A DNA stretch of 64,000 nucleotides from Yoonia sp. BS5-3 (lineage in GTDB: Bacteria > Pseudomonadota > Alphaproteobacteria > Rhodobacterales > Rhodobacteraceae), in the NCBI RefSeq assembly GCF_038069655.2, contig NZ_CP150951.2:3188001-3252000 (forward strand), in the 5' to 3' direction. Every line of letters starts with the position of its first letter. Position 1 is the stretch's first letter. Both the position numbers and the translations under genes were made by a program. This document shows, in pieces, positions 6,511-15,265 of this stretch. Below the pieces are notes generated by a model that saw nothing but the letters and a program-made list of their open reading frames with translations, ran no database searches and had not been told where the DNA came from.

Positions 6511-7812
6511 ATGCATGAACCTTCTGGAAACCTATCTTCTATTTCTTCGAATCGATTGGTCCAAGAAGCTCGGCTAGCGAGTAGGTCAAATTTGGTGATC
6601 CAAATTTACATTGTTCTATTCATTTCGGTAGGGCCAGTTGCACAGATTTTCTATTCCGAAGGTTTAGGATTTACAGCTTCTAATTTCATGACGCTATCTG
6701 TACTATTGATACTTGGTAGTTTTTCTATTCTGGCTGGTCCAAATCTCATATCAAAATATGGCGCAAGTTCTGTTATAAACAAGGGTTACTTTCTTCGCTT
6801 CTTTTTGGTATTTTTGCTTCTTATTTCTCTTACTGTGTTCCAAGGTGAATTTTTAATTTTGAGTACGATTTTTCTCATACTTCTATTGTCCATTTTGCAT
6901 CATGTTGCCTTTACCATTGGTTGGTTTCCTCTCGTTCGAGTGATAGTTCATAAGTCACAATTGGGCGCCTTTTTTGGGGAAACTCGACGGCTAGCCGGTA
7001 TGGTTAAGAACACTATCAGCGTCATTATGGTTGTTTTGGCAATCGGTGGTGTTTCAACATTTGATTTTATGACAGTTTTTGCGATTGTTGGACTGCTTCT
7101 TTTGTATAGCGCGTTTAAAATGAAGAAGATATTTGCAACTGTGAGTGACGCAGTGATAGCAGAGAAGCTAGGAAGTCCTCCCACCATTAATGACTATCGA
7201 AATGTAGTGTCCGCAAAACAGAACCGCTACTTCTTTGGCGTTGTATTTTCTGCGAAGCTCTTTGGAATTGCAATGTTACCTGTATTTCTAGTTGGTCATC
7301 TTGACGTAAGCCCAGCCTTTGTGATGTCATGCTTCATTTTGTTCCAGTCGATAGGATCCCTGCTGGCGCCGACGATTGGCAAACTGGTAGACGTGCGGGG
7401 TCCAAGAGAAGTTTTTCGCGTTGTTGGCTTGGTCAATTTCGTCCCAGTAACGTTAGTTATTTTAGCGTTGTCAGTTGTGGAGACCGTTGATACCGGGCAC
7501 TTTGAAGTGTTGCTGATTTCAAGTATCGCAATTGCTCTGCAAGTTTTTCTATTTCAAATGGTAACGATGGCCGTCGCCGTCGTGTCCTTTACATTTGGTG
7601 AAGGGACAGAGGCAGTTGCTCGATATTGTATGACTGCATTTGTAACGATGGGCGCCGACTTTCTCAAATTATTCATCGGTGGAGTTGCGTTGATTACATC
7701 AGATTACTTCTTCGGTGCAGGGCATGCGATCAGCGGTTTTGGAACCATATCTATTTTGATGGTTTTTGTTACCTATGCCTTGAATCGATATTGTGTTCTG
7801 CGATTAGAATGA
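6511..7812 (+). CDS. MFS-like multi-span transporter
   Basis: The product has 433 residues from ATG 6511; a TTG at 6457 would add 18 polar residues. Neither start has a strong ribosome site. About twelve hydrophobic helices are visible. A central cytoplasmic loop carries many basic residues (FKMKKIF ... VVSAKQNRYFF). The second half has GKLVDVRGPREVFRVVG, a typical MFS loop 8-9 motif. It follows the sulfotransferase-like gene within a few bases. By position it is the best candidate for export of the modified peptide, although MFS proteins more often carry small molecules. Its TGA overlaps the ATG of the next small reading frame. Confidence 0.75.
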   Translation: MHEPSGNLSSISSNRLVQEARLASRSNLVIQIYIVLFISVGPVAQIFYSEGLGFTASNFMTLSVLLILGSFSILAGPNLISKYGASSVINKGYFLRFFLVFLLLISLTVFQGEFLILSTIFLILLLSILHHVAFTIGWFPLVRVIVHKSQLGAFFGETRRLAGMVKNTISVIMVVLAIGGVSTFDFMTVFAIVGLLLLYSAFKMKKIFATVSDAVIAEKLGSPPTINDYRNVVSAKQNRYFFGVVFSAKLFGIAMLPVFLVGHLDVSPAFVMSCFILFQSIGSLLAPTIGKLVDVRGPREVFRVVGLVNFVPVTLVILALSVVETVDTGHFEVLLISSIAIALQVFLFQMVTMAVAVVSFTFGEGTEAVARYCMTAFVTMGADFLKLFIGGVALITSDYFFGAGHAISGFGTISILMVFVTYALNRYCVLRLE

Positions 7813-7946
7813 GTGCGGAAGCCGTTCTGCTTCATTCCATGTCAGTGGGGAAGGTAGCGAAAGCACTTATAGACCTTGGCGCAAGCCATGATCTTCTTAA
7901 GAGATCTCAATTTGCTCCTGCGAACTATTTTGTTGTATTGACCTGA
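7809..7946 (+). CDS. Small translationally coupled reading frame, 45 residues
   Basis: The ATG at 7809 overlaps the TGA of the transporter (ATGA). The reading encodes 45 residues (MSAEAVLLHSMSVGKVAKAL...) ending at 7946, 44 bases before an IS5 remnant. It may be a genuine sixth cluster gene or the intact beginning of a gene whose remainder was lost when the IS arrived. It shows no similarity to the peptide precursor and no known motif. Confidence 0.4.
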   Translation: MSAEAVLLHSMSVGKVAKALIDLGASHDLLKRSQFAPANYFVVLT

Positions 7947-7990
7947 ATAGCCCCTAGTATTGCAGACGATTTCTTCCCTCGGCTCTAGGC

Positions 7991-8178
7991 TCATAGCCAG
8001 AATATGATGGTTGCGGCGAGAGCGATGGCTGACAAGAAAACCTTGCAGCAGCTGTCATAACGGATTGAAATGCGTCGCCCGTCTTTGAGGCGACAGAACA
8101 TTCTTTCGATGCGATTGTGGCGTTTGTAGCGACCCTTGTCGTATTTGATGGTCTTGCTGCGTGACGTACGGCCAGGGA
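7991..8178 (-). mobile_element. IS5-family transposase tail (remnant, inverted)
   Basis: On the minus strand the reading KTIKYDKGRYKRHNRIERMF ends in ATIIFWL-stop. It is the same C-terminal transposase tail as at 2297-2465 and a little closer to the family consensus (CIPGRTSRSKTIKYDK). The N-terminal part of the transposase is missing. Together the two tails form an inverted pair around the peptide cluster. Confidence 0.8.
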
Positions 8179-8205
8179 TGCAGGGCGTGAAACGCGGCAA
8201 GCGGC

Positions 8206-8670
8206 TTGGCCAGCCTCCAGCGCAGACAGCCGCACAAATATAGCACGCGAAGGATGCCATATTGGCAAATCGAGAAACGGTTTCCGGAATGGCGGAGATA
8301 CTTGGGGCAGGGGGAAGAAGACGATGGTGAACACTGGAGGGCGCTCGAAGAACGGTTCCTACGGAATGTGTGGCCAGTACAAAAGGTCGCACGCACGCCA
8401 CAAAACTCAGCCCGCTTGATCGAACTTACATTCTCAAACGAAGAAACCTTCATGGCCATTTCGGAAGCGATCCTTCCGCTTCTTAGCCCAATTGAACGTG
8501 ACCACATAATGTTGCCTGCTATCCGGCGTGGCGAAGGGAGCATTGCCGATAAGCACCCGGAGCGCGTGCTTAATATCCTGTACTTGGCCCTTCCCGAAAA
8601 TCCGAATTGGTGGCCTTATGAAATAGATGCAGCTTTAGAGCGTATTGCCGATGCAAACCCGTCCCATTGA
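8206..8670 (+). pseudogene. C-terminal remnant of a large unrecognised protein
   Basis: The frame opens directly at the IS5 remnant and encodes a well-formed protein segment (FPEWRRYLGQGEEDDGEHWRAL, then SPIERDHIMLPAIRRG, then NPNWWPYEIDAALERI). There is no start-site context and it begins in mobile-element DNA. The pattern of acidic, Trp-rich segments recalls the extreme C-termini of very large bacterial defence-type proteins. I cannot name the family, and the N-terminal part is absent from the window. Confidence 0.4.
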
Positions 8671-9533
8671 GTGGATCTTAGATTGGTCGAGTTAACCAGG
8701 AAGTGGAATTCAAGGTGATTGCCCGCTGGATGTCCGCATTGGGGACCCACACCGCAGCCTAGTAAATTTCGACGAACCGCGGGATTGGGCCGAGAGGTCA
8801 AACCTGGCGCATGGCCCGAGCAGTGGGGTAGGTGCCAACAACTACTTTGGCCTCGCGACAATTGGATACCACTATGGTTATTGGTTTTGAAAAGCCGACT
8901 TAGTGTTCTGAACACGCCAGCGCAAATGCTCAGGAAATTACGGCGTGTCCATTCTGCGCTTTCTCTGAGGCGCTAGACTTGCCAGCAGATGCTGTGCAAT
9001 TAGGTTTTCACCGTATGACGCGTTTAAATCGTTTAAATTGCCGGAAGTCTTATGTGGTTTATACTAAAGGGGAAGGAGTCCCATTAATTCAGTCCTATTA
9101 TTTAAGGTTTCCGACAACAATAACGAAAGGTAATGTTGCAACCAAGTAGAAATGTCACTCGATCTGCAAGGCAGAAATGTCACCAAGAACGCTGACGGTA
9201 GCAAAGCCTGACAGGGCTGACACCTCACATATCGCTGCACTGGCTGGCTTTGCGGGGGCAGGGAGAGCGGACGTTTGCAACCAAAGCAGCGGACGTCTCG
9301 AGTGAGCCCTTTTTACCGGATGCTGCGCGCCGTACGAATTTCAACTCTTTAGAAAGACTGCCAAAGACGTGTCAAAATCAAAGGCAGTTTTGCCAAGAGT
9401 TTGTGGCTTAAGGTTTTTCACTGTTGCGGGTGACCCTGCCGTGAGTGACAAAAACGAGCACTTGTGGCGCGGCACCTTAAGGTGTGGCATGCGGCACTTT
9501 GCCGAATTCCGCAGTAGTTAGATAGGCGTCCGT
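8671..9533. other. Gene-poor debris
   Basis: No intact gene is seen. The stretch contains the second copy of the dispersed repeat (9064-9120). It also holds two nearby copies of AGAAATGTCAC (about 9142 and 9170), which resemble sequence next to the ISNCY transposase start at 22630 and may mark a lost element end. Confidence 0.45.
9064..9120 (+). repeat. Dispersed repeat, copy 2
   Basis: CTAAAGGGGAAGGAGTC through TTCCGACAACAA matches 1117-1172 with scattered substitutions and one small indel, in direct orientation about 7.9 kb away. Confidence 0.6.
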
Positions 9534-9758
9534 TTAGCGTAAAATTTGTGCTTCGTTCACCCATAGCAGGGTATCTTTTGCGCGGCTTACAATTTCCAGT
9601 TCGATACACCTGTCAAATGATAAGAAGTTATCCAAAAAGGTTAAATTTTGCAGCTCTTTAGATAAAATATGGTACCTCAATTCGCCATCCGAAATCGCAT
9701 GACCACTGTGTTTTGCATATTCTTCGAAAAACGCAATTGAGCAGTCTTGCTGTTTGTC
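9534..9758 (-). pseudogene. C-terminal remnant of a gene cut by the IS3 element
   Basis: On the minus strand 74 sense codons run from the exact IS3 boundary to a TAA (TTA at 9534-9536). The reading includes CSIAFFEEYAKHSG and LRYHILSKELQNL. Its smooth, AT-leaning coding character and abrupt start at the IS end show it is the tail of an interrupted gene. Product unknown. Confidence 0.45.
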
Positions 9759-9833
9759 TTGTCCGTCGTCAGGGATTTTGGGACAGATGGCTGCCTAACC
9801 TAAGAGAGGGTCTGGCGCATCTGGCTGTCGTGA

Positions 9834-10814
9834 TTATGCGGCGGATTTGCGGTGAAGCAAGCGTCGCGTTTCGATGGTCTTTCGCTTGATCCTTTCTCGT
9901 TGTTTCAAAATAGTCTCCCCGCGCCCGAAGTAGACATCGGCAGGCGTGAGGTTCTGCAGGCCTTCGTGATAACGCCGGTGGTTGTAGTGATCGACAAAGG
10001 CATCGATCTGTTGTCTGAGATCACCGGGCAGGTAGTAGTTTTCAAGCAGAATGCGGTTCTTTAGCGTTTGATGCCACCTTTCGATCTTGCCCTGGGTTTG
10101 CGGGTGATATGGCGCACCTCGAACATGATCCATCTTCTGATCTTCCAGCCAATCAGCCAGTTCGCCCGAGATGTAGCTCGACCCGTTGTCACTGAGCAGG
10201 CGCGGCTTGTGCAGCACCGTCGCCTGATCGCAGCCCGAAGCCTGCAGCGCGAGGTCGAGCGTATCGGTCACATCTTCGGCCTTCATCGTTGTGCAGAGCT
10301 TCCAGGCGATGATGTAGCGGCTGTAATCATCGAGGATAGTGCTGAGATAGAACCAGCCCCATCCGATGACCTTCAGATATGTGAAGTCGGTTTGCCATAG
10401 CTCGTTGGGACGCGTTGTCTTTTCTTTGAACTCGTCGGCGGCTGACAGAACCACATAGGCCGGGCTGGTGATCAGATCATAAGACTTGAGGATGCGATAT
10501 ACGGAAGCCTCTGACACAAAATACTTTTCTGTATCAGTAAACTGAACGGCCAACTCGCGCGGAGACAGGTCGCTTTCCTGCAAAGCCAGGTCCCTGATCT
10601 TCTCTCGAATGGGCTCGGGAATGCGGTTCCAGACCCGTGACGGTATCGGACTACGATCGTCAAGCGCCTCGGGGCCACCTGACATATACCGGTCGTACCA
10701 GCGGTAGAAGGTGGTCCTGGGAATCCCCAGCTTGTCCAGGGTTCGCTTGATCGGGAGATGCGAGCCTTCGACCAGGCGAATGATCTCCAGTTTCTCAGAT
10801 GCGGGGTACCTCAT
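9834..10814 (-). CDS. IS3-family transposase OrfB (DDE integrase domain)
   Basis: The product has 326 residues. An N-terminal HTH_21-type segment is followed by an rve integrase core. The DDE residues are visible in WQTDFTYLK, LLSDNGSSY and QGKIERWHQ, and the tail is the usual PADVYFGRG. Its ATG overlaps the stop of orfA (ATGA), so it may be made by coupling or as a frameshift fusion. It carries out cut-and-join of the element and looks intact. Confidence 0.93.
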   Translation of the reverse strand: MRYPASEKLEIIRLVEGSHLPIKRTLDKLGIPRTTFYRWYDRYMSGGPEALDDRSPIPSRVWNRIPEPIREKIRDLALQESDLSPRELAVQFTDTEKYFVSEASVYRILKSYDLITSPAYVVLSAADEFKEKTTRPNELWQTDFTYLKVIGWGWFYLSTILDDYSRYIIAWKLCTTMKAEDVTDTLDLALQASGCDQATVLHKPRLLSDNGSSYISGELADWLEDQKMDHVRGAPYHPQTQGKIERWHQTLKNRILLENYYLPGDLRQQIDAFVDHYNHRRYHEGLQNLTPADVYFGRGETILKQRERIKRKTIETRRLLHRKSAA

Positions 10815-11185
10815 TCGTCGTCCTCCCCATCCCCGAGCATGCTTTTTTTGAGCAGCCGTAGCTCCAGGGCTTGTTCAGCGACGACCTCTTTCAAATCACG
10901 GGATTCCCGACGAAGGTCTTTGACTTCGGTCGACGTCGCTGCACGGGCCGTGTCGCCAGCCAGACGCTTCTTGCCCGCTTCAAGGAACTCTTTGGACCAG
11001 CTATAATACAGGCTCTGAGCAATGCCCTCTCGACGGCAAAGCTCGGCAATGCTGTCCTCACCCTTAAGGCCGTCCAGCACGATCCTAATCTTCTCTTCGG
11101 CGGAATACTGTTTGCGCGTCGCACGGCGGATGTCTTTGACGACCTTATCACCGTGGCTCTTACGTGTTCCGGGTTTCTGTCTCAT
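10811..11185 (-). CDS. IS3-family transposase OrfA (HTH)
   Basis: The product has 124 residues from the ATG at 11185, which has AAGGAG five bases upstream; a GTG two codons earlier is also possible. RKQYSAEEKIRIVLDGLKGE and the following LCRREGIAQSLYYSW form the HTH_Tnp_1 DNA-binding domain. A C-terminal leucine-zipper-like coil (LRRESRDLKEVVAEQALELR) is present. It acts with OrfB in transposition. Confidence 0.93.
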   Translation of the reverse strand: MRQKPGTRKSHGDKVVKDIRRATRKQYSAEEKIRIVLDGLKGEDSIAELCRREGIAQSLYYSWSKEFLEAGKKRLAGDTARAATSTEVKDLRRESRDLKEVVAEQALELRLLKKSMLGDGEDDE

Positions 11186-11270
11186 CTCCACTCCTTGGTG
11201 GTTACGATGTGCCAGAAACCCTCCCTTATCAAATCGGCCTAAACTGTCCCATAGGCGCTGACGTCAGACA

Positions 11271-11417
11271 GAAACAACGAGAAAGGATCAAGCGAAAGAC
11301 CATCGAAACGCGACGCTTGCTTCACCGCAAATCCGCCGCATAATCACGACAGCCAGATGCGCCAGACCCTCTCTTAGGTTAGGCAGCCATCTGTCCCAAA
11401 ATCCCTGACGACGGACA
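11271..11417 (+). mobile_element. Inverted end fragment of a second IS3 copy
   Basis: Bases 11271-11417 are, as far as I can compare by eye, the exact reverse complement of 9760 to about 9906. They hold the last codons of orfB plus the terminal repeat, in the opposite orientation. The fragment starts directly at the end of the intact IS3 copy and ends with its own terminal repeat next to the ISNCY gene. The intact copy therefore probably inserted into, or recombined with, an older copy. Confidence 0.8.
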
Positions 11418-12130
11418 GGTGCAGGTTTGTCCTGTTCCTCCTTAATGTAGGCGAGAACTGCACCGAGGCGCTTGTTCTCGGTGATAGCTGCATGCGTGAT
11501 CCGGAGCTCGGGGTTGAGGATAGAATGGGGCAGGGCGACGCCATTTGCGCGTACCTGAATGCGTTCGTCAGCCAGCTCATATACATCGACATATTTACCC
11601 ACGAGACCGCGGCTCAGATCGTTCACTTCCAGTTTGATCCGTTTCCGGTCGTACTTGATCGTCAGGTCTTTAGTGACATAGCGTTTGTCACGCAGGCAGA
11701 AGATCTCGGCAAGGCGGTCCGGTTCGACGTTTAGTGCGCAATGCAGGTTGTCAGGTCGTGCGGGAGCCTTTGCAAACTTGGCATTGTAGCGCTCAACGAA
11801 ACCCGCCAGAAACGCGTTTCCGTCATCCATGTTCGAGACGCCAGCGATGCGCAGTTCCTTCACAAGCCGATCCTGAAGTGTCCGGTTTGCGCGTTCGACG
11901 CGGCGTTTGGCCTGGGAACTGTTTGCACACAGTATCTCAATGTTCAGCTCAGCCAAAGCGCGCCCAAACTGGGTCATACCCGTCATGTGCTTGCTTGGCT
12001 TGGCAACCCGAAAGACGGAGTGTTTGTCGCTATAGAATGCAACGGGCCGACCATGTTTGACCAGGTAGCTTTCCAATGCGTCAACATAGGTAAAGGTGCT
12101 CTGCGATACCACGAACCGCAGCTCCATCAA
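11418..12130 (-). pseudogene. ISNCY-type transposase, C-terminal half
   Basis: The reading MELRFVVSQSTFTYVDALES ... YSDKHSVFRV ... ANRTLQDRLVKELR is the C-terminal half of an ISNCY/IS1202-like DDE transposase. It begins exactly at the Tn3-family insertion point. Its N-terminal half, ending DDATSTLM, is at 22155-22639 on the same strand. Joining the two across one copy of the TTGAT duplication restores the frame. The extreme C-terminus was replaced by the IS3 fragment at 11417. Confidence 0.85.
12126..12130 (+). repeat. Target-site duplication (left), ATCAA
   Basis: ATCAA immediately precedes the terminal repeat of the Tn3-family transposon and is repeated at 22155-22159. Five bases is the size typical of this family. 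Confidence 0.9.
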
Positions 12131-12186
12131 GGCCGAACCGCCCCGAACGTGCGCAGATAGGGGTTATCAGGAACAATAGTAGAACA
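12131..12186 (+). repeat. Tn3-family left terminal inverted repeat
   Basis: The end starts GGCCGAACCGCCCCGAACGT and matches the reverse complement of 22099-22154 over about 56 bases, with a handful of substitutions and one indel each way. The 38 bases usual for Tn3 elements are exceeded. The start GGCC differs from the common GGGG. Confidence 0.85.
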
Positions 12187-12251
12187 AGAGAGCGCTTGAC
12201 GGTCTTCTGTTTCCTCCGAACGCTTGGCCTTTTTGGGGAAGGGACAACTGG

Positions 12252-15134
12252 ATGGATCGTGATGCGCTGAATGTGTGGAGCTTGTCGTTTGGCGAGCTGG
12301 ATTTTATTCAGGGATACCGGCACGCAATGCGCGCGGGGTTGGCGCTTCAGTTGGTTCATTTCCGCAGCTACGGGTACTTTCCTGAGGCCGTTGAAGACAT
12401 CACTGACGACCGCATCCAGTATATCGAGGAACAGTTGGGTACCCGTGTCCATCTATACGATCTGCAATCTGATGCTGCCCGCCGTCACCGCCTTGATATC
12501 TTGCGGTATCTGAGGTTTCGCAGGGCGAATGATCGGGATCGCGCGGAACTCCACTCTGTCCTTGTTGAGGAAAGTGACAGATCAGGCCCAGCTATCGACC
12601 CTCTCGTTGAATTCGGTTTTAATTGGGCGTTGCAGAACGGAATATCCGTGCCCTCACGGAAAATCATGGAACGCGCAACCCGCTCTGCGTTGCATGCATT
12701 CCAGGAGCACTTTCTGGCAGAGGTCTCGGGAAAGGTTTCGAAGAAGGCAAGCCCGGCATTGGAAGAATGTCTTGCCGAACCAAGAGGCGTGCATGGTTTT
12801 CTGCGGCTGAAAGATGATGTTGGGGCTGCGACGCTTGATAACATATTGGAGGCTGCAGATCGGCTGGCGTTCATAGAAGGTCTTGATCTCCCTTTTGGTG
12901 CAACAGATCGCGTCGATCCGTCTTGGTTCAAGCACTTTGCGCGCCGCGCTGAAGGCGAAACGGCCTATGAGATGCGCCGTCATGCTGACAAGAAGCGGAT
13001 CGGGTTTCTGGCGCTATATGTAATGTCTCGTAAATCGCAGCTGATTGATGGGTTGGTGGACCTATTGATCTATGTGGTTCACCGGATCGGAACCAGATCC
13101 AGGCGAAAGGTGATCGGTAGGATCGCCGCCGACATCGAGAAGGTACACGGCAAGGAGCGATTGCTGGTCGATATCGCCACGGCTGCGATGCTGACTCCGA
13201 ATGGAAAGGTCTCGGATGTGATTTTTCCTGTTGCGGGCGCTGCGAAACTGAAAGCGATTGTCGACGAACATCGCGAAAAGGGCACGCTGGATGCGCGGAT
13301 CCAGATGGTGATGCGTGGGTCTTGGGCCGGACATTACCGCCGAATGTTGCCGTCGCTACTATCTGTTCTGAAGTTCCATTCAAACAATGAAAGCTGGCGC
13401 CCGATCCTTGATGCCCTGTCTTTGATCACGCGCCTGAACGAGGAAGGGCGGCGCGTCGTTCCAACATCAATCGTCCCCGAGGGGTCTATCCCGCGCAGAT
13501 GGCGTGACACCGTTTTTGATCACCAGGGCCGGTTGAATGTCATTTCCTATGAACTCTGTATCCTGACGCAACTACGAGAGCGTATCCGGGCCAAGGAAAT
13601 CTGGGTCGAAGGCGCGGATCGCTATCGCAATCCGGATGACGATTTACCGAAAGATTTTTCAGAAATGCGCGCGGCTTACTATGCCGGGCTGAAGCTCACT
13701 CAGGATGCGCGGGAATTTTCCAACTTAGTTCGTGAGAAACTGGAATTCGAGCTGCGTGAACTGAATGCAACTTTACGTTCCAATGACCGGGTTCGGCTTC
13801 GATGGTCTGGTGAAAACCGGATTCACGTCACGCCTTTTGCGTCAGCGCCTGAACCGCGTGGCCTCCTTTCATTGAAGGCAGAAATCGGAAGACGATGGCC
13901 GATGACGGGTTTGCTGGATGCGCTGAAGGAGACCGCGCTGGATACTGGGTTTCTCGACGTCTTTGAAACTTCAGCGAGCCGAGAGGCGCTTGATCGCAAA
14001 GTCAGAGACCAGCGTTTGCTTCTGTGTCTCTACGGTCTGGGCACCAATGCCGGTTTGAAGCGGGTGGCCGCCGGGGTGCCCGGAACCAGCTATGATGAAT
14101 TACTGCATATTCGCCGCCTGTATATCGATCCGGCGTCGCTTCGGGCTGCGGCAGCCAAAGTCGCGGATGCCACTTTGGCAGTTCGGAACCCGGCCGTATG
14201 GGGTGAGGCCGGAACCGCATGCGCCGCGGATTCCACCAAATTTGGTGCCTGGGACAGGAACCTGATGACGGAATGGCACGCCCGTTATGGCGGGAGGGGC
14301 GTCATGATCTATTGGCATGTCGAGCGGCAGGCGACATGCATTTATTCCCAGCTGAAACGCTGCTCATCTTCTGAAGTGGCGGCCATGATCGAAGGGGTCT
14401 TGCGCCATTGTACCGACATGGAAATCCAGCGCCAGTATGTTGACAGTCACGGCCAGAGCGCCATTGGTTTCGCCTTATGTCACCTTCTAGGCTTTGAACT
14501 GGCCCCGCGACTTAAGGCCATTGCACGACAAAAGCTGGCTTTAGCGAGTTCTGGGATGCGAGGGCAATTACCCAACTTGCTACCGATCCTGTCTGGTACT
14601 GTTGACTGGTCAGAGATCGAAAGACAGTACGATGAAATGGTCAAGTATGCCGCCGCCATGCAGCACGGCACGGCTGACCCGGAAGCCATTCTGCGTCGTT
14701 TTGCACGCGCCGGTGTGATGCACCCGACCTATAAAGCGCTCGCTGAGTTGGGGCGGGCGATCAAGACCATCTTTCTGTGCCGCTATCTTCGATCCGAAGA
14801 TTTCCGACGCGAGATTCATGAAGGGTTGAATGTGGTCGAGAACTGGAACAGCGCCAATGGCTTTGTATTCTTCGGTAAAGGCGGTGAGATTTCCAGCAAT
14901 CGGATTGCTGATCAGGAAGTCTCAGCTCATGCACTGCACCTGCTTCAAGCCTCACTCGTCTATGTGAACACGCGCATGATGCAATCGGTGCTGGCAGAAC
15001 CGATATGGGCAACCCGGCTGACTGATCGGGACTATAGCGGGCTTTCCCCGCTGATCTATGCTCATATCAATCCGTATGGCCGGTTCGATGTTGATCTGGA
15101 GCGGCGGATTGATTTCGGCACAATGGCAGCGTAA
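12252..15134 (+). CDS. tnpA: Tn3-family transposase TnpA
   Basis: The product has 960 residues, close to the usual 970-1000. The N-terminal DUF4158-type region ([20 protein letters not shown]) precedes the DDE_Tnp_Tn3 domain. Catalytic residues are visible as Asp in [11 protein letters not shown] (near 660), Asp in [10 protein letters not shown] (near 731) and Glu in [10 protein letters not shown] (near 878). The frame is intact and runs from just inside the left repeat. TnpA should bind the terminal repeats and make cointegrates. The ATG at 12252 has GGGAAGGG-like purines upstream, though a longer N-terminus from a non-ATG codon is possible. Confidence 0.95.
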   Translation: MDRDALNVWSLSFGELDFIQGYRHAMRAGLALQLVHFRSYGYFPEAVEDITDDRIQYIEEQLGTRVHLYDLQSDAARRHRLDILRYLRFRRANDRDRAELHSVLVEESDRSGPAIDPLVEFGFNWALQNGISVPSRKIMERATRSALHAFQEHFLAEVSGKVSKKASPALEECLAEPRGVHGFLRLKDDVGAATLDNILEAADRLAFIEGLDLPFGATDRVDPSWFKHFARRAEGETAYEMRRHADKKRIGFLALYVMSRKSQLIDGLVDLLIYVVHRIGTRSRRKVIGRIAADIEKVHGKERLLVDIATAAMLTPNGKVSDVIFPVAGAAKLKAIVDEHREKGTLDARIQMVMRGSWAGHYRRMLPSLLSVLKFHSNNESWRPILDALSLITRLNEEGRRVVPTSIVPEGSIPRRWRDTVFDHQGRLNVISYELCILTQLRERIRAKEIWVEGADRYRNPDDDLPKDFSEMRAAYYAGLKLTQDAREFSNLVREKLEFELRELNATLRSNDRVRLRWSGENRIHVTPFASAPEPRGLLSLKAEIGRRWPMTGLLDALKETALDTGFLDVFETSASREALDRKVRDQRLLLCLYGLGTNAGLKRVAAGVPGTSYDELLHIRRLYIDPASLRAAAAKVADATLAVRNPAVWGEAGTACAADSTKFGAWDRNLMTEWHARYGGRGVMIYWHVERQATCIYSQLKRCSSSEVAAMIEGVLRHCTDMEIQRQYVDSHGQSAIGFALCHLLGFELAPRLKAIARQKLALASSGMRGQLPNLLPILSGTVDWSEIERQYDEMVKYAAAMQHGTADPEAILRRFARAGVMHPTYKALAELGRAIKTIFLCRYLRSEDFRREIHEGLNVVENWNSANGFVFFGKGGEISSNRIADQEVSAHALHLLQASLVYVNTRMMQSVLAEPIWATRLTDRDYSGLSPLIYAHINPYGRFDVDLERRIDFGTMAA

Positions 15135-15262
15135 TCACTGCGTCACAAAAGGGTACACCTTCAGGAGACATATAGATGTGACAGCATGAAATGTCACAAA
15201 AGGGTGGCGCAGCTGGAATTGTGACAGTATCACGGACACAGCCACCCTAATGTGACAGGTTG
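15135..15262 (+). promoter_or_regulatory. Res-like resolution region
   Basis: Between tnpA and tnpR, TGTGACA/TGTCACA motifs are repeated. One pair, TGTGACA (15177-15183) and TGTCACA (15192-15198), forms an inverted repeat. Single motifs lie at 15220-15226 and 15251-15257. The string GTCACAAAAGGGT occurs twice (15142-15154 and 15193-15205). Such arrays of half-sites are where serine resolvases bind and where the tnpA/tnpR promoters lie. Confidence 0.7.
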
Positions 15263-15265
15263 CAC

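Larger units (their letters stand above)
9760..11270 (-). mobile_element. Complete IS3-family insertion sequence
   Basis: The element carries overlapping orfA and orfB on the minus strand. Its ends are imperfect inverted repeats of about 27 bases, sharing TGTC, then CGTCAG, then TGGGACAG. One end starts TGTCCGTCGTCAGGG at 9760 and the other is the reverse complement of the bases ending at 11270. No matching 3-bp target duplication is present. Instead the high-coordinate end abuts an inverted fragment of the same element (11271-11417). Confidence 0.85.
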
